64,000 nt of DNA, taken from positions 37,453-101,452 of the forward strand of contig JANWJE010000086.1 in assembly GCA_025451995.1 (NCBI GenBank), given 5' to 3'. Under the pieces are notes generated by a model, which saw only the letters and a list, made by a program, of their open reading frames with translations, searched no databases and was not told the origin of the DNA. Below, in pieces: positions 39,109 through 47,933 of this stretch. The first letter of the stretch is position 1, and each line of letters begins with the position of its first letter. This DNA comes from Parachlamydiaceae bacterium. Lineage in GTDB: Bacteria > Chlamydiota > Chlamydiia > Chlamydiales > Parachlamydiaceae. A program made the translations under genes and the position numbers.

Positions 39109-39750
39109 GTGAAACATTATTTGGATAATTCAATAGAGAAATCTCATACAACAATCAGTCATCGGATTGCATTCAGCTCGTTCGTTATCTCTTTTTTGCT
39201 GCTGTACACCAGTTCCTGCGCTCTACATATAGATGGAATATTTCTCAGATTATGTACATGGACGCTCCCAGTATTTATGTATTTGTGGGCGCAGCACAAA
39301 AATCCATTTGTTTATTTGAAATTGCAAACCAAAGCAGGCTTGTTGTGGGCCTTTAGCTTCTGTGTGATTATATTTGGACTGGGTTCAATATTACGGGGGG
39401 CCTCTGGTTTAAATCTCTCTATTCCAACCGATGTCTGGTGGAATGTCATTATTTTAGTAGGTTTAAGTGAAGAAGTGGTCTTCCGAGGATTTATACTACA
39501 ACAAGTTGAAGAAATGACAGAATCTTTTTGGGTAGGCAATAGTGTGCAAGCGATATTGTTTACGCTAACACATGTGCCATACTGGCTGTCTCAAGGTCAA
39601 CAGATCACTTCTGGATTAATAGCATTTGTTCTTTTTGCCGGTCTTCTCCTGGGAATGATATTCAGAAAAACAGAATCTTTATGGGCTTGTATGCTCATTC
39701 ATTCAGTGAATAACTTTTGCAGCATAGCGCTCGTTTATCCAAAAATCTGA
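39109..39750 (+). CDS. CPBP-family intramembrane metalloprotease
   Basis: The start is the GTG at 39109 with AAAGG in front. Five or six transmembrane helices are visible (for example IAFSSFVISFLLLYTSSCAL, AGLLWAFSFCVIIFGLGS, LIAFVLFAGLLLGMIF). Motif 1 is EEVVFRGFIL (diacidic Glu-Glu and Arg), motif 2 LFTLTHVPYW (His) and motif 3 LIHSVNNF (His-xxx-Asn). These are the active-site residues of the Abi/CPBP (Rce1-like) family. In bacteria members give immunity to bacteriocins. It follows the NNNPGN gene by 17 bases; a link as immunity or processing factor is possible. Confidence 0.85.
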   Translation: MKHYLDNSIEKSHTTISHRIAFSSFVISFLLLYTSSCALHIDGIFLRLCTWTLPVFMYLWAQHKNPFVYLKLQTKAGLLWAFSFCVIIFGLGSILRGASGLNLSIPTDVWWNVIILVGLSEEVVFRGFILQQVEEMTESFWVGNSVQAILFTLTHVPYWLSQGQQITSGLIAFVLFAGLLLGMIFRKTESLWACMLIHSVNNFCSIALVYPKI

Positions 39751-39754
39751 ATAC

Positions 39755-40306
39755 TCATCCGGAAAGATTGTCCATCAGCCTTTGCATATCCAAACGCATC
39801 ATATAATGAAGATTTGGACTATGCGAAGGAATGAATTCTCCTAAAATTTTAAAACCAACTTTTTTGTAGATATGGATTGCATGCGAATGAGTTGCCTCGG
39901 GATCAATTAAAACCTCAGTAACATTAGGAAATTGATTGATAAGAAATTCTTGAATTACAATATGTGAAAGCCCTTTTCCCAAATAATCAATGTCTCCAAT
40001 AAGGAGATCAAGAGTGATCGCTTCCCCCTCCTTAGCACACCATTTAGTCAATTCATCACCGGGCTTTTCAATGGAAGAAGTAATGAAAAAAGCAAATGGG
40101 CGATTTTTATCATATCCTAACCAATAGTGTCCTTTGGAATCTCCATTTAAAAAGTCGTCTAAATGATTGAGAGTATTTTGCAAGCCTTGTCCATAAAACC
40201 ACTTTGCAACGTGAGGACTGCCAAGCCATTTGTGCACAAGCGATCGATGCGCTTTCTCCACGGGCTTAAAATGAAAACGATACTGATGTTGCTCCTTCTT
40301 TTTCAT
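39755..40306 (-). CDS. GNAT-family N-acetyltransferase (AAC(6')-like)
   Basis: The ATG at 40306 overlaps the stop of the SDR gene (ATGA-type) and has GGAAG at a good distance, so it is preferred over the upstream ATG at 40366. The protein has FHFKPVEKAHRSLVHKWLGSPHVAKWFYG, LDLLIGDIDYLGKGLSHIVIQEFL (acetyl-CoA loop) and ATHSHAIHIYKKVGFKILG. About 183 residues, the size of AAC(6')-type and IucB-like enzymes. Coupled to the SDR, as in E2. Substrate unknown; aminoglycoside modification is only a possibility. Confidence 0.8.
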   Translation of the reverse strand: MKKKEQHQYRFHFKPVEKAHRSLVHKWLGSPHVAKWFYGQGLQNTLNHLDDFLNGDSKGHYWLGYDKNRPFAFFITSSIEKPGDELTKWCAKEGEAITLDLLIGDIDYLGKGLSHIVIQEFLINQFPNVTEVLIDPEATHSHAIHIYKKVGFKILGEFIPSHSPNLHYMMRLDMQRLMDNLSG

Positions 40307-41052
40307 GACAACTTCCGAAGAATTTTCATTGTATATTTTGCAGGCAAGGCTCGCAAAAATGAACAAAGCACTCTATAAAAAAGAGAGGGGTCTCCCCGCC
40401 CCTTTTGGCTAAAGGCAAAATCAACCATATATCGCCCCATCTTTTCTGCTTTCCATGTGAAAGGTAGATTCCCTTTTAATCCTGGAGTATCTACTGGACC
40501 TGCATACACGACTGAGAAATGCAGATTTGTTCCAAAATAAGTCAGTGATAAACTTTCAAATGCTTTGGCGATGGCCGCTTTGGAAGCACAATAAGCGCTC
40601 CCAGTTGGAGGTGCAAATATTGCGTTTATGGAACTTGTCACAATGAAATTCGTCGGACCTTTTGCTAAACATTCCTTTTCAAAAGCTTCGATCCATACCA
40701 AAACACCAAAGTAATTCACTTGCATCATCCTTTCATGATGAGAAAGATCAAAGCGATCCGGATTTTCAATAGCGAGCTCTCCGGCAATTCCTGCATTCAA
40801 AAAAAAGAGGGACGGACACAGATTCTTATTGAAAACTTCTTGGGCGGCCTTGGCGATACTTGATTTTTGGGAGACATCACAAATAATGGGAAGAAATGAA
40901 TCTGATAGCTCTTTTTGCAATGCTGCTAATTTTTCAGCTGAACGAGCAACGCCTATCACTTTCCACCCTCGCTTTACAAGTTCTCTCGAAATGGCTTCCC
41001 CAATTCCGGAAGAAGCTCCTGTTACCAAAGCGATCGGTGTATCTTTTAACAT
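40303..41052 (-). CDS. SDR-family NAD(P)-dependent oxidoreductase
   Basis: The ATG at 41052 (MLKDTPIALVTGASSGIG) is preferred over that at 41064. Motifs are TGASSGIG, a NAG-like LNAGIAG, the catalytic Ser in VTSSINAIF and YCASK, followed by YAGPVDTPG. A classical SDR with a C-terminal basic/aromatic tail (FYRVLCSFLRALPAK) that could sit at the membrane. Translationally coupled to the GNAT gene. Its counterpart in E2 (27424-28143) is only a distant relative. Confidence 0.82.
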   Translation of the reverse strand: MLKDTPIALVTGASSGIGEAISRELVKRGWKVIGVARSAEKLAALQKELSDSFLPIICDVSQKSSIAKAAQEVFNKNLCPSLFFLNAGIAGELAIENPDRFDLSHHERMMQVNYFGVLVWIEAFEKECLAKGPTNFIVTSSINAIFAPPTGSAYCASKAAIAKAFESLSLTYFGTNLHFSVVYAGPVDTPGLKGNLPFTWKAEKMGRYMVDFAFSQKGRGDPSLFYRVLCSFLRALPAKYTMKILRKLS

Positions 41053-41194
41053 ATAGCTTCCCAAAATTTTATGGAGTTTGTCAGCATAATAACAGAAGAC
41101 TTATTTAAACTCATTCGCATATGCAACCTCAATGAGGAGCGAGTATTCATTACAAAACTGACCAACACGAAATTTTTCCAAAACAAACCCAATT

Positions 41195-42061
41195 TTAAAA
41201 ACTGCCTTGCAATTTCTTTAACATGAGGAGATTTTGGAAAATCGATTTTTGAAGGGACCGTTCATATTTAAGTATTTTATCGACATGTTCAGAAGCAGGG
41301 ACCATACCCAGCATGAAGTTCAACTTGTCGGCCTCCGCATTTGATAATTTTTGAGTCGACAACTTTTGAATCTCCTCTTTTAGTTTCTTATTCTCTTTCA
41401 TATAAAGTTCAATCAATGTTGATGATATCTTGTTTGGATCGTCATAGTCATATTTTTGCAATAGTGATTGTAGGTCTGTAAGAGGCAAACATGGGGGATT
41501 ATACAGTATTTTTTTATCGGCTTGAGTCAGTTTTTCGATCGACTTGGCAACTATATAAAGATCATCGATGATGTCAGCTTCTAGATCATCGTTTCGCCAT
41601 ATAGGTTGATCGAAAGAAACTTCTCTTCGTGAAAGGCTTTCGATATAAAGGGTATTTCGCTCAATGAGTTCCTCCATATGTAGGATTTCTTGATCAATAG
41701 TCCGGTTGTTCTTGGTCCCATAGGAGTAAAATTGATTTAAGAGATCGCTTATATGCTCAGCTATGCCCCCTGTTTCAAATCTAATAACGCGACGCAAGCG
41801 CCAAAAATCTACCGCAATTTTCTCGACGAGCAAACTTTCTATTTGATTGCAGGGACTAAGAGAATCTATCAGATTGTCTAAAACCTCTTGATACTCTCTT
41901 TGGTTTTCTTCCCCTATTTCCGAAGATACAATTAAATCTTTGGTAAAAATCCCATGTTTGATGGCGTTTGAAGAAACGATCATCTTTCCAGAATTGGTAG
42001 TTGGTCCTGTAGAAAGTTGAGCGTTTTGTTGATTTGCTATCAACTGCTTCTCCGTTGTCAT
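41195..42061 (-). CDS. STGP-motif hypothetical protein (left end of E3 core)
   Basis: The N-terminus KQLIANQQNAQLSTGPTTNSGKMIVSSNAIKHGIFTKDL is the hallmark of a widespread, unstudied family with an STGPxTxxGKxxSxxNAxxHG motif, related in pattern to the HGGxSTG proteins. Residues 60-110 are helical with VEKIAVDFWRLRRVIRFETGGIAE; the rest is coiled-coil-like helices (MEELIERNTLYIESL; KENKKLKEEIQKL). Members are often found in mobile elements and repeat-rich genomes. It occupies the same place in E3 as HGGxSTG in E4 and DUF5681 in E2. Confidence 0.75.
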   Translation of the reverse strand: MTTEKQLIANQQNAQLSTGPTTNSGKMIVSSNAIKHGIFTKDLIVSSEIGEENQREYQEVLDNLIDSLSPCNQIESLLVEKIAVDFWRLRRVIRFETGGIAEHISDLLNQFYSYGTKNNRTIDQEILHMEELIERNTLYIESLSRREVSFDQPIWRNDDLEADIIDDLYIVAKSIEKLTQADKKILYNPPCLPLTDLQSLLQKYDYDDPNKISSTLIELYMKENKKLKEEIQKLSTQKLSNAEADKLNFMLGMVPASEHVDKILKYERSLQKSIFQNLLMLKKLQGSF

Positions 42062-42160
42062 AAAAACTCCTTTTTTCCTTGATGTTTGTTTTCAGGTGAG
42101 ATGCGTGATATAGGTGAGATTTCTCTCCCTTCTCACTCATCTCCCCAATCTCACCTAGTT

Positions 42161-43855
42161 TTAAATCTCATCCGAAAATACTTTGTTGCCATCAAATCGA
42201 TAGCATCGCGTTGTACTGGTCGAGCAAGGGAGATTTTCCGCTCGAGTGCTCTTACCCTCTGAATCCCGCACTAGCCATCCTCTTTCTATTAAAATAGCAC
42301 TGGCTATGGACAAATCAAATCCGGAACAAATATCTTGCTTAAAACTCTCAGGAAGAACAAAGAAGATCCATGTTCCTGTTTCTTGAACCCATTTTTTATA
42401 ACCGGCACGATGATTGATGATGCGTTGATCATTTTCTCCCATAATAGTGAATTTGGAATCCCCATGCTGTTCAAAGAAATGCTTAACTTGTCTTAAGATT
42501 TCGTTCCCTTCTTGCGCAGTTGTGCTTCCGCGACTAGCTAACCATGCTTCAAAACAGGTTGTTGTTGCCCAAAATGCCTCATCTTGAGGCCATTTTGTAA
42601 TCTCTAATTCCGTTGCTAACGTTCCTGCAGCTGCAATCAATGCGAATCGATTGAGAACCCGCAATACCTGTCCATCCGCGTTGGGTGGAGTATTATCTCG
42701 TTTAAATTGTTCAGAAAGATTTCTGATACGTTCAATATGCATCGGTTGATTAGAGGTCAGCTCTTGCAAAAAAGCCCTTCCAGGTGTTCCATGATACTCT
42801 CCCGCATTAGTACACAACATGCGCGAAAAATCACTACCTGATTCTATAAAATGAAGATGTTCGAAAACACCATGCTTTCCTGTAAAAGCGGGAATATCAA
42901 CAACTCGCACTTCATGACCCCCTCTGACTTTTTGACCAGCTTGCCTAATAAGATCGGGAAGTCCTACTTCTCCACTCGATAAAAAAAGCAAACGCCAGCT
43001 TTGTTTTTTTCGTGCAAAACCTGATTTTTCAGAACGCTGCTTGCCACCACCATTTACCAATAGATAAGCAATTTCACCCGCGATTTTTGGCTCAAGTTTA
43101 CCTAATTCATCAAGGCAAAGAAGAGAATCATTATGCAATGCTGCGATCGATTCAAGTCCATTGGATGTGGCGCGCCAAGAATGCAGCTCCTTTTCGCTAC
43201 TATACACAGAAAGGCTCGTCTTTAGAACGGTTGTTTTACCTCCACTGCTGGGACCACGAAGGTTAAATCCTCCATTTTCTTCTCCTAATAAATGCAATAG
43301 TGGGGAAGCAAAAGCTACGCTCACACCAAAACTAAGACGTGAATTATCCACACAATATTTAGCAACATTCTGCTGCCAATCTTCTAAAGTTCCCTTGCAA
43401 ATATGATGTTCTGTAAGATTTATATTTGCTTGGAAGACCACTGTTTCTTCAAGAGAATTCCCTATGGTAATTTGTGGAAGAACATATAGATTTTTATACC
43501 AACCAAGACGACTGACACAACGCATCCTCGCTTTAGGATTGGTGATTTGAATATATCTACTTAAAAGCTCTCGTCCCTGTTTTCCCTCTCTCATTTGAAG
43601 ACCCATTGAAAGAAGTGTCTGCCGATATACTGTGCCATCACCCCCAAGAAGTTCCAATGGCATAGACCAACAGTGCTCTACTTCGTCATAATCATAAAAA
43701 CGTAGCATTTTTCCATGATTTTCATTATTATCGTCTCGTGTGATTGCAATGATTTCCAAGGGAGAGCACACCCAGATAGGCTCCGGTTGCTCTCCTTTTG
43801 AATTAGGCGCCGGCATAAACCAGACACCCTTATCGTTAAGGGAAAAATTATCCAT
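42161..43855 (-). CDS. DUF927-domain helicase/ATPase
   Basis: The start at 43855 has GGAGGG in front and overlaps the HTH gene stop by eight bases. DUF927 proteins have a P-loop near the centre: here FNLRGPSSGGKTTVLKTSL (Walker A), SLLCLDELGKLEP (Walker B) and LLFLSSGEVGLPDLI (sensor), followed by RVVDIPAF. They replace the P4-type helicase in many integrative elements. The N-terminal ~180 residues and C-terminal ~150 (IINHRAGYKKWVQETGTWIFFVLPESF) are typical extras. The probable role is replication of E3. Confidence 0.88.
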   Translation of the reverse strand: MDNFSLNDKGVWFMPAPNSKGEQPEPIWVCSPLEIIAITRDDNNENHGKMLRFYDYDEVEHCWSMPLELLGGDGTVYRQTLLSMGLQMREGKQGRELLSRYIQITNPKARMRCVSRLGWYKNLYVLPQITIGNSLEETVVFQANINLTEHHICKGTLEDWQQNVAKYCVDNSRLSFGVSVAFASPLLHLLGEENGGFNLRGPSSGGKTTVLKTSLSVYSSEKELHSWRATSNGLESIAALHNDSLLCLDELGKLEPKIAGEIAYLLVNGGGKQRSEKSGFARKKQSWRLLFLSSGEVGLPDLIRQAGQKVRGGHEVRVVDIPAFTGKHGVFEHLHFIESGSDFSRMLCTNAGEYHGTPGRAFLQELTSNQPMHIERIRNLSEQFKRDNTPPNADGQVLRVLNRFALIAAAGTLATELEITKWPQDEAFWATTTCFEAWLASRGSTTAQEGNEILRQVKHFFEQHGDSKFTIMGENDQRIINHRAGYKKWVQETGTWIFFVLPESFKQDICSGFDLSIASAILIERGWLVRDSEGKSTRAENLPCSTSTTRCYRFDGNKVFSDEI

Positions 43856-44054
43856 TTTTTCCCTCCTGTTGGTTCTCGATCCAACTTTCAAACAAATCTA
43901 TTCTGATGACCAATCCCTTCCCAATCTTCCTCACAGAATCTCTTAGACCATTTCTGTGACGATGGAGAAGAAAGTGGCGAATTTGTGCCAAACTAAAAGG
44001 AAATCTGTTGCTTTCTGCTATTTGCTTTGGTGACCAGTATTCATAATTGGTCAT
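43848..44054 (-). CDS. AlpA/excisionase-like HTH protein of E3
   Basis: A 68-residue protein with YWSPKQIAESNRFPFSLAQIRHFLLHRHRNGLRDSVRKIGKGLVIRIDLFESWIENQQ, sharing the LH.HRNGL...RKIG..LVIR.D.F..WIE core with the E2 and E4 copies. Such winged-helix proteins act as excisionases or activators. In E3 the start of the DUF927 gene overlaps it, so both are coexpressed. Sequence divergence from the other copies (about half of positions) shows old separation. Confidence 0.8.
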   Translation of the reverse strand: MTNYEYWSPKQIAESNRFPFSLAQIRHFLLHRHRNGLRDSVRKIGKGLVIRIDLFESWIENQQEGKNG

Positions 44055-44141
44055 AGTGCCTCCTTTAAATTGAGTTTTAATTGTTTGTACTCAATCTTAT
44101 AAAAGAGGCTGTTTTATCTCCTTGCGAGGTAGGTGACGGTT

Positions 44142-45278
44142 TCAGAAAGAACTGCGGGCCTGTGTATATCGATAGCCAATAGCATAATGTGGCTGACTCA
44201 TCAGAGTAAGGAAGGAAATATTATCATTCATGTGACTTCCGCTATTTAAGCGCCGACGAACACCCTTGTTTAAAAGTGTTCTATATAAAGTTCGCCATGG
44301 AAGGCAAAAGATATATTCACTATTTGATTGGCGAGGTAATGCCAATAAGTACATGTAGAGATTTTTTGAAATTGGCACATTTACAAATCCGTTTTTACTT
44401 GAAATGCGCAAATAATATTCTGGTTTGAACCACTGCTTCTCCATTCCAGGTTCTGGAGGAATAAGATCTGTTATCTTGATTTCAAATAGGTCTTGTTCTT
44501 CAACCATAATCTGTGTAGCAGCTGCTGCATGACAAACCCAAGCAAATCCTAAAGCTTCTGCTGCTGAATGCTGTGAGTTTGATCTACCTTCAAGACTGTT
44601 CTTAAATAAATTTTTTATAATATTTGAAGTGGCTTGAATGTCAATGGGGTAAACTGCCGGAAGAATATTTCTCAGTATAACCTGACGCTTGACTTTTTCG
44701 ACGCCATTTTCAGTCCTTTCAGATACCCAATGTTCACGGATTTCCATTTTGTAAGGAAATATAGAATCAAGCCATCCCAACATATTTTTATGGGGAATGT
44801 CTTCTCTTAGATATTGCAGAAAGCTTTTCAGAGAGCTCATCCAAACAACTCTATTTTCGCACCCATTAATAATTTTTGTTTCAAGTAACCGAAGATAAGT
44901 GATCAAAGAGCAGTCTTCCATAGGTTCTGGAATAATTTCTCCTCGATCAATAATATTTCGATTTAACTCAAGCCATTCTTCATAGAGGTGGATTGCTAAC
45001 TGATGATAATAATCGGGTAATGGGTTGATCTTTGGTCGATGCATCATAGCTCTAGGATGCCATGCATCAAAATATAACCACTGGTATGCTTCTTCTTCAA
45101 TCTCACTGAAAGTTGTTTTTGAACAAGCATGGTCATCAAAAATAGGTGAACAATCTTTGACAGAAAAGGCTGTTATAAATTGTGGTCCATCAACACTACA
45201 ACACAATTTTTGTACCGATTCCAAGTCGGAAATAAATTTCCGGAGGATAGTCTTAGAAGGTTCTAAATCATGTTTCAT
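44142..45278 (-). CDS. Integrase-coupled partner protein of E3 (possible inactive tyrosine-recombinase fold)
   Basis: The ATG at 45278 overlaps the nuclease gene end by 11 bases; the longer frame to 45389 is unlikely. The C-terminal half has ALGFAWVCHAAAATQIMVEEQDLFEIKITDLIPP, then YLRISSKNGFVNVPISKNLYMYLLALP, a pattern like the core of tyrosine recombinases (ITDL... and the VPIS-type strand), but TGxR and HxxR are missing. There are two Cys in the N-terminus and no zinc finger. About 378 residues. Analogous to the E2 and E4 partners, but separated from the integrase by the nuclease gene. Confidence 0.55.
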   Translation of the reverse strand: MKHDLEPSKTILRKFISDLESVQKLCCSVDGPQFITAFSVKDCSPIFDDHACSKTTFSEIEEEAYQWLYFDAWHPRAMMHRPKINPLPDYYHQLAIHLYEEWLELNRNIIDRGEIIPEPMEDCSLITYLRLLETKIINGCENRVVWMSSLKSFLQYLREDIPHKNMLGWLDSIFPYKMEIREHWVSERTENGVEKVKRQVILRNILPAVYPIDIQATSNIIKNLFKNSLEGRSNSQHSAAEALGFAWVCHAAAATQIMVEEQDLFEIKITDLIPPEPGMEKQWFKPEYYLRISSKNGFVNVPISKNLYMYLLALPRQSNSEYIFCLPWRTLYRTLLNKGVRRRLNSGSHMNDNISFLTLMSQPHYAIGYRYTQARSSF

Positions 45279-46353
45279 TCTTTTTCTCTTCATCATCTTC
45301 AAATCTTTGACGAGCATCTGTGATTGCTTTGTGTAACATTTGTTGCAGAACTTCCTTTGATGGTAAAACTGTGAGATAATCAGCGACATGAATGCCAGAT
45401 CGATCTAGTTCTAGTAATTCGATCCGTTCCTTTTTCTTTCCCGCACAAAGAATCAGTCCCATTGGCGATTCCTCTCCAGGACAACGCTCATATTTATCTA
45501 ACCATCGAAGATACAATTCCATTTGACCTTTGTATTCAGCCTTGAAGTCATCTATTTTAATCTCGATAGCAATAAGCCGCTTAAGATATCTGTTAAAAAA
45601 GAGTAGGTCGATGTGAAAATCTTCATCATCGATCATAATGCGCTTTTGACGAGCAAGAAAAGAAAATCCTCCTCCCATCTCCAGTAAGAACTGTTCCATT
45701 TCTCTCATAATAGCATCTTCCATGTCTTTTTCAAGATAATGATCATTGAGATTGAGAAACTCCAATACATAAGGGTCTTTGAAAACAAGATCAGGCGTAA
45801 TTTGATCTTCTTTACGCAGCATCTCTAATTCAGCTTGAACAACCAATTCAGGTTTTCTTGATAAAGCTGTGCGTTCATATAACATCGAATCGATCTTCTT
45901 TCTTAAAGTTCTTGTATTCCACTTTTCAATACGACACATTTCGGCGTAAAAGTCGCGTTTAATAGCATCCTTGAGTGGAATTAGCATAAGAAAATGAGAC
46001 CAGCTTAATTGTCGCATCAGTGATGCGACAATTTGCTCATCAGGGAAAACCTCCGCAAATTGAATCATTTTTCTCAAATATTTTTCTGCAAATCCACCTC
46101 CGTATTCTAAGCTTAATTGTCGCGACAGAGATGCGACAATTTCTTTCCCATAGCTCGCTCGTTTTTCTTTTAAAATTTCAGAATGAATACGATAACCAAT
46201 TTTCCAATAAAGCACGGTCATTGTTGAATTGATTGCAATCGCAACTGTTTGTCTCGCTTGTTCTATAAGAGTTCGAAGGTCTGCAAGTAAATCGCTTTTT
46301 TCAGCGGGTGATTTGGATATTTTAACCTTTGTTAGGCTCCGTTGTTTTTTCAT
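45268..46353 (-). CDS. YhcG/DUF1016-type PDDEXK nuclease
   Basis: The N-terminal helical domain (DLRTLIEQARQTVAIAINSTMTVLYWKIGYRI, YGKEIVASLSRQLSLEYG) and the C-terminal PD-(D/E)XK domain (DFHIDLLFFNRYLKRLIAIEIKIDDFKAEYKGQMELYLRWLD, with D...ExK) are typical for YhcG (DUF1016). The family can cleave DNA and is linked with defence and mobile elements. Its start overlaps the integrase stop (ATGA) and its end overlaps the partner gene, so it is inserted neatly within the int-partner operon of E3 only. Active-site residues are intact. Confidence 0.88.
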   Translation of the reverse strand: MKKQRSLTKVKISKSPAEKSDLLADLRTLIEQARQTVAIAINSTMTVLYWKIGYRIHSEILKEKRASYGKEIVASLSRQLSLEYGGGFAEKYLRKMIQFAEVFPDEQIVASLMRQLSWSHFLMLIPLKDAIKRDFYAEMCRIEKWNTRTLRKKIDSMLYERTALSRKPELVVQAELEMLRKEDQITPDLVFKDPYVLEFLNLNDHYLEKDMEDAIMREMEQFLLEMGGGFSFLARQKRIMIDDEDFHIDLLFFNRYLKRLIAIEIKIDDFKAEYKGQMELYLRWLDKYERCPGEESPMGLILCAGKKKERIELLELDRSGIHVADYLTVLPSKEVLQQMLHKAITDARQRFEDDEEKKNET

Positions 46354-47420
46354 ATGGAAACTCCTTGTACAATGTGTTCGCCGATACGATCGCTATATTT
46401 TTTGATGGACTGACCTTCTAGATGAGTATAACGGTCGAGCATACTCAGTGTGCGATGTCCCATGGCGGTAGCCAACTCAAGGTTAGAGGCGCCCTGCCTT
46501 GCAGCAAGCGTACAGAAAGTATGCCTCATATCATGCGCTCGACAATCTTTAATGCCAGCACGCTTCAACGCTTCCTTCCATGCTTTTTTAACTTCTACGC
46601 GCCCAAAAGCTACCTTGCTGGCAAAAACGAGAGGTTTGTCAGGATTGCGCACCTCGTACAATTTATTGAGTTCTATAAGTACAGGTTCAGATAAAGGGAT
46701 GCTACGAGGTCGTCCGTTCTTCGTTTCTTTGATGTGAGCTAATTTATTCTCGAAATCGACATGTCGCCATTCGAGATTGAGGATTTCTCCTTGTCTCGCA
46801 CCAGTTGTAAGGCTTAGCAAAATTATGCAATAGAGATAGAGCGACTTGCTTTCCTTGCATGAAACAAGAAGGCGGCCAATCTCATCTTCCGTCATCACTC
46901 GATCTCGGCCAGAGGATTCCTTGAGCTTATTGAGGTTGAAACAGGGGTTTTCGCTAATCCATCTAAGCCGAACGGCATGGCTGAGGAGAGCTGAGAGGCT
47001 GGACACATAACGGTTGACGGTTGCCGGATTTCGCTTTTCCCCCTTGCTTGTTGGTGTATCAACCAACACACGTCTCTCTTTGCCAATGAGTTCAGTGGTA
47101 AGATGCACGAGGGCGAAGTCTCCCAGCCGACTCTTCCAATAGTCAAGGTGGCGGATCACATCTTCTACTGAGCGAATATGCTCAAGAGCTCCATCATTTC
47201 GATAGCGATCCAACAACTCAGTGAATGTGTGCTGTGCTTTGTAGAGATTGACGTTGAAGCGTCCTTGCTTGATTTCTCGCTCTACTTCCGTTGACCAGTC
47301 GATTGCTTCTTGCTTACGATCACATTGTTTGCAAATCGTGGGGTAGCCCTTTATACGAACAACGGCACGCCAACCGACGACTTTGCCTTCTTTATCTTTT
47401 CTTTTGTAAATTGCTGCCAT
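46350..47420 (-). CDS. Tyrosine recombinase/integrase of E3
   Basis: Catalytic motifs are TTGARQGEIL (Arg), HDMRHTFCTLAA (HxxR) and GHRTLSMLDRYTHLE (His, Tyr). The N-terminal arm-binding domain contains VVGWRAVVRIKGYPTICKQCDRKQEAIDW. A 356-residue integrase next to the att copy at 47567 (147 bp away). Its start lies at the left of a small hairpin (AAACC-TTT-GGTTT at 47426-47438). The stop overlaps the start of the YhcG-type gene. Complete and probably active. Confidence 0.9.
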   Translation of the reverse strand: MAAIYKRKDKEGKVVGWRAVVRIKGYPTICKQCDRKQEAIDWSTEVEREIKQGRFNVNLYKAQHTFTELLDRYRNDGALEHIRSVEDVIRHLDYWKSRLGDFALVHLTTELIGKERRVLVDTPTSKGEKRNPATVNRYVSSLSALLSHAVRLRWISENPCFNLNKLKESSGRDRVMTEDEIGRLLVSCKESKSLYLYCIILLSLTTGARQGEILNLEWRHVDFENKLAHIKETKNGRPRSIPLSEPVLIELNKLYEVRNPDKPLVFASKVAFGRVEVKKAWKEALKRAGIKDCRAHDMRHTFCTLAARQGASNLELATAMGHRTLSMLDRYTHLEGQSIKKYSDRIGEHIVQGVSI

Positions 47421-47566
47421 ATCTCAAACCTTTGGTTTTGGGTTCGAGCGGCTGGATAGTGCTTGTTAAAGTTATTCTTCATTGCACCGATATTGCACCG
47501 CAGTGACAAGATTAAACTTGATTATTACATTTCATTCAAGCTTATTATTGCTCACAAGTGCGTGTG

Positions 47567-47619
47567 AAAAAGTGGGGCAAGTAGGACTTGAACCTACGAC
47601 CAGCGGGTTATGAGTCCGC
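47567..47619 (-). repeat. tRNA-Met 3' end copy (att site) between E3 and E4
   Basis: From the AAAAAG flank to GAGTCCGC in the anticodon stem, this copy matches the tRNA-Met gene at 60003-60055 except in the T arm, which reads GTAGG-TTCAAGT-CCTAC on the minus strand instead of CTTGG-TTCAAGT-CCAAG. Both forms are self-complementary, so it derives from another tRNA-Met allele. The remaining 5' part of the tRNA is missing. Confidence 0.92.
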
Positions 47620-47898
47620 GGAGTTCCCTCACATCACAGCAGTTATTCACTGCTCACGACAATACTATAGCATGATAGCGGTCAAAAGTTCAATTGATAT
47701 GTGATGAGATTTGTGAATGCAAATAGAGCGTTTATGTGCCATGAATGTGCCATGCAAGTTGGACACAGCAAACGTTCATAGCATTTGTTCTAATACTTCA
47801 GTAAAACAAGTAGGCAGCATCAAAATAGATATTCTCTTCCTGTCGAATTCGCGGTTTCAATAAAAACCACAGCTTGATTTTAATTTTAATTTATTGTA

Positions 47899-47918
47899 TT
47901 TTTGTTTGAAAACAAAAA
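47899..47918. promoter_or_regulatory. Inverted repeat before the ankyrin gene
   Basis: TTTTTGTTT-GA-AAACAAAAA is perfect over 9 bp on each side and ends 15 bp before the ATG at 47934. It is AT-rich, so chance symmetry is possible; it could be an operator or could fold over the translation start. No clear ribosome binding site is seen between. Confidence 0.35.
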
Positions 47919-47933
47919 ATCTACTAAAACATT

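Larger units (their letters stand above)
36369..47566. mobile_element. Integrative element E3 (satellite-like), 11.2 kb
   Basis: Bounded by tRNA-Met-derived repeats at 36369-36416 and 47567-47619. Core from right to left: integrase, YhcG-type nuclease, partner, HTH, DUF927 helicase, STGP protein. Cargo: SDR, GNAT, CPBP protease, NNNPGN/DUF3892 protein, DUF3298-like secreted protein, frameshifted pRiA4b ORF-3 gene. Confidence 0.8.
47421..47933. other. Intergenic region between E3 integrase and ankyrin gene
   Basis: Contains the AAACC-TTT-GGTTT hairpin, the att copy, and a perfect repeat TTTTTGTTT-GA-AAACAAAAA (47899-47918) 15 bp before the ankyrin start. The sequence from 47620 to 47898 is AT-rich with no visible gene or RNA. 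Confidence 0.6.

Noticed and set aside
43161..43406. Plus-strand frames within the DUF927 gene
   Set aside because: They are shadows of a well-conserved ATPase gene; no independent signal.
47567..47619. Possible second tRNA-Met gene
   Set aside because: The T arm pairs well, but the 5' half is replaced by unrelated sequence.
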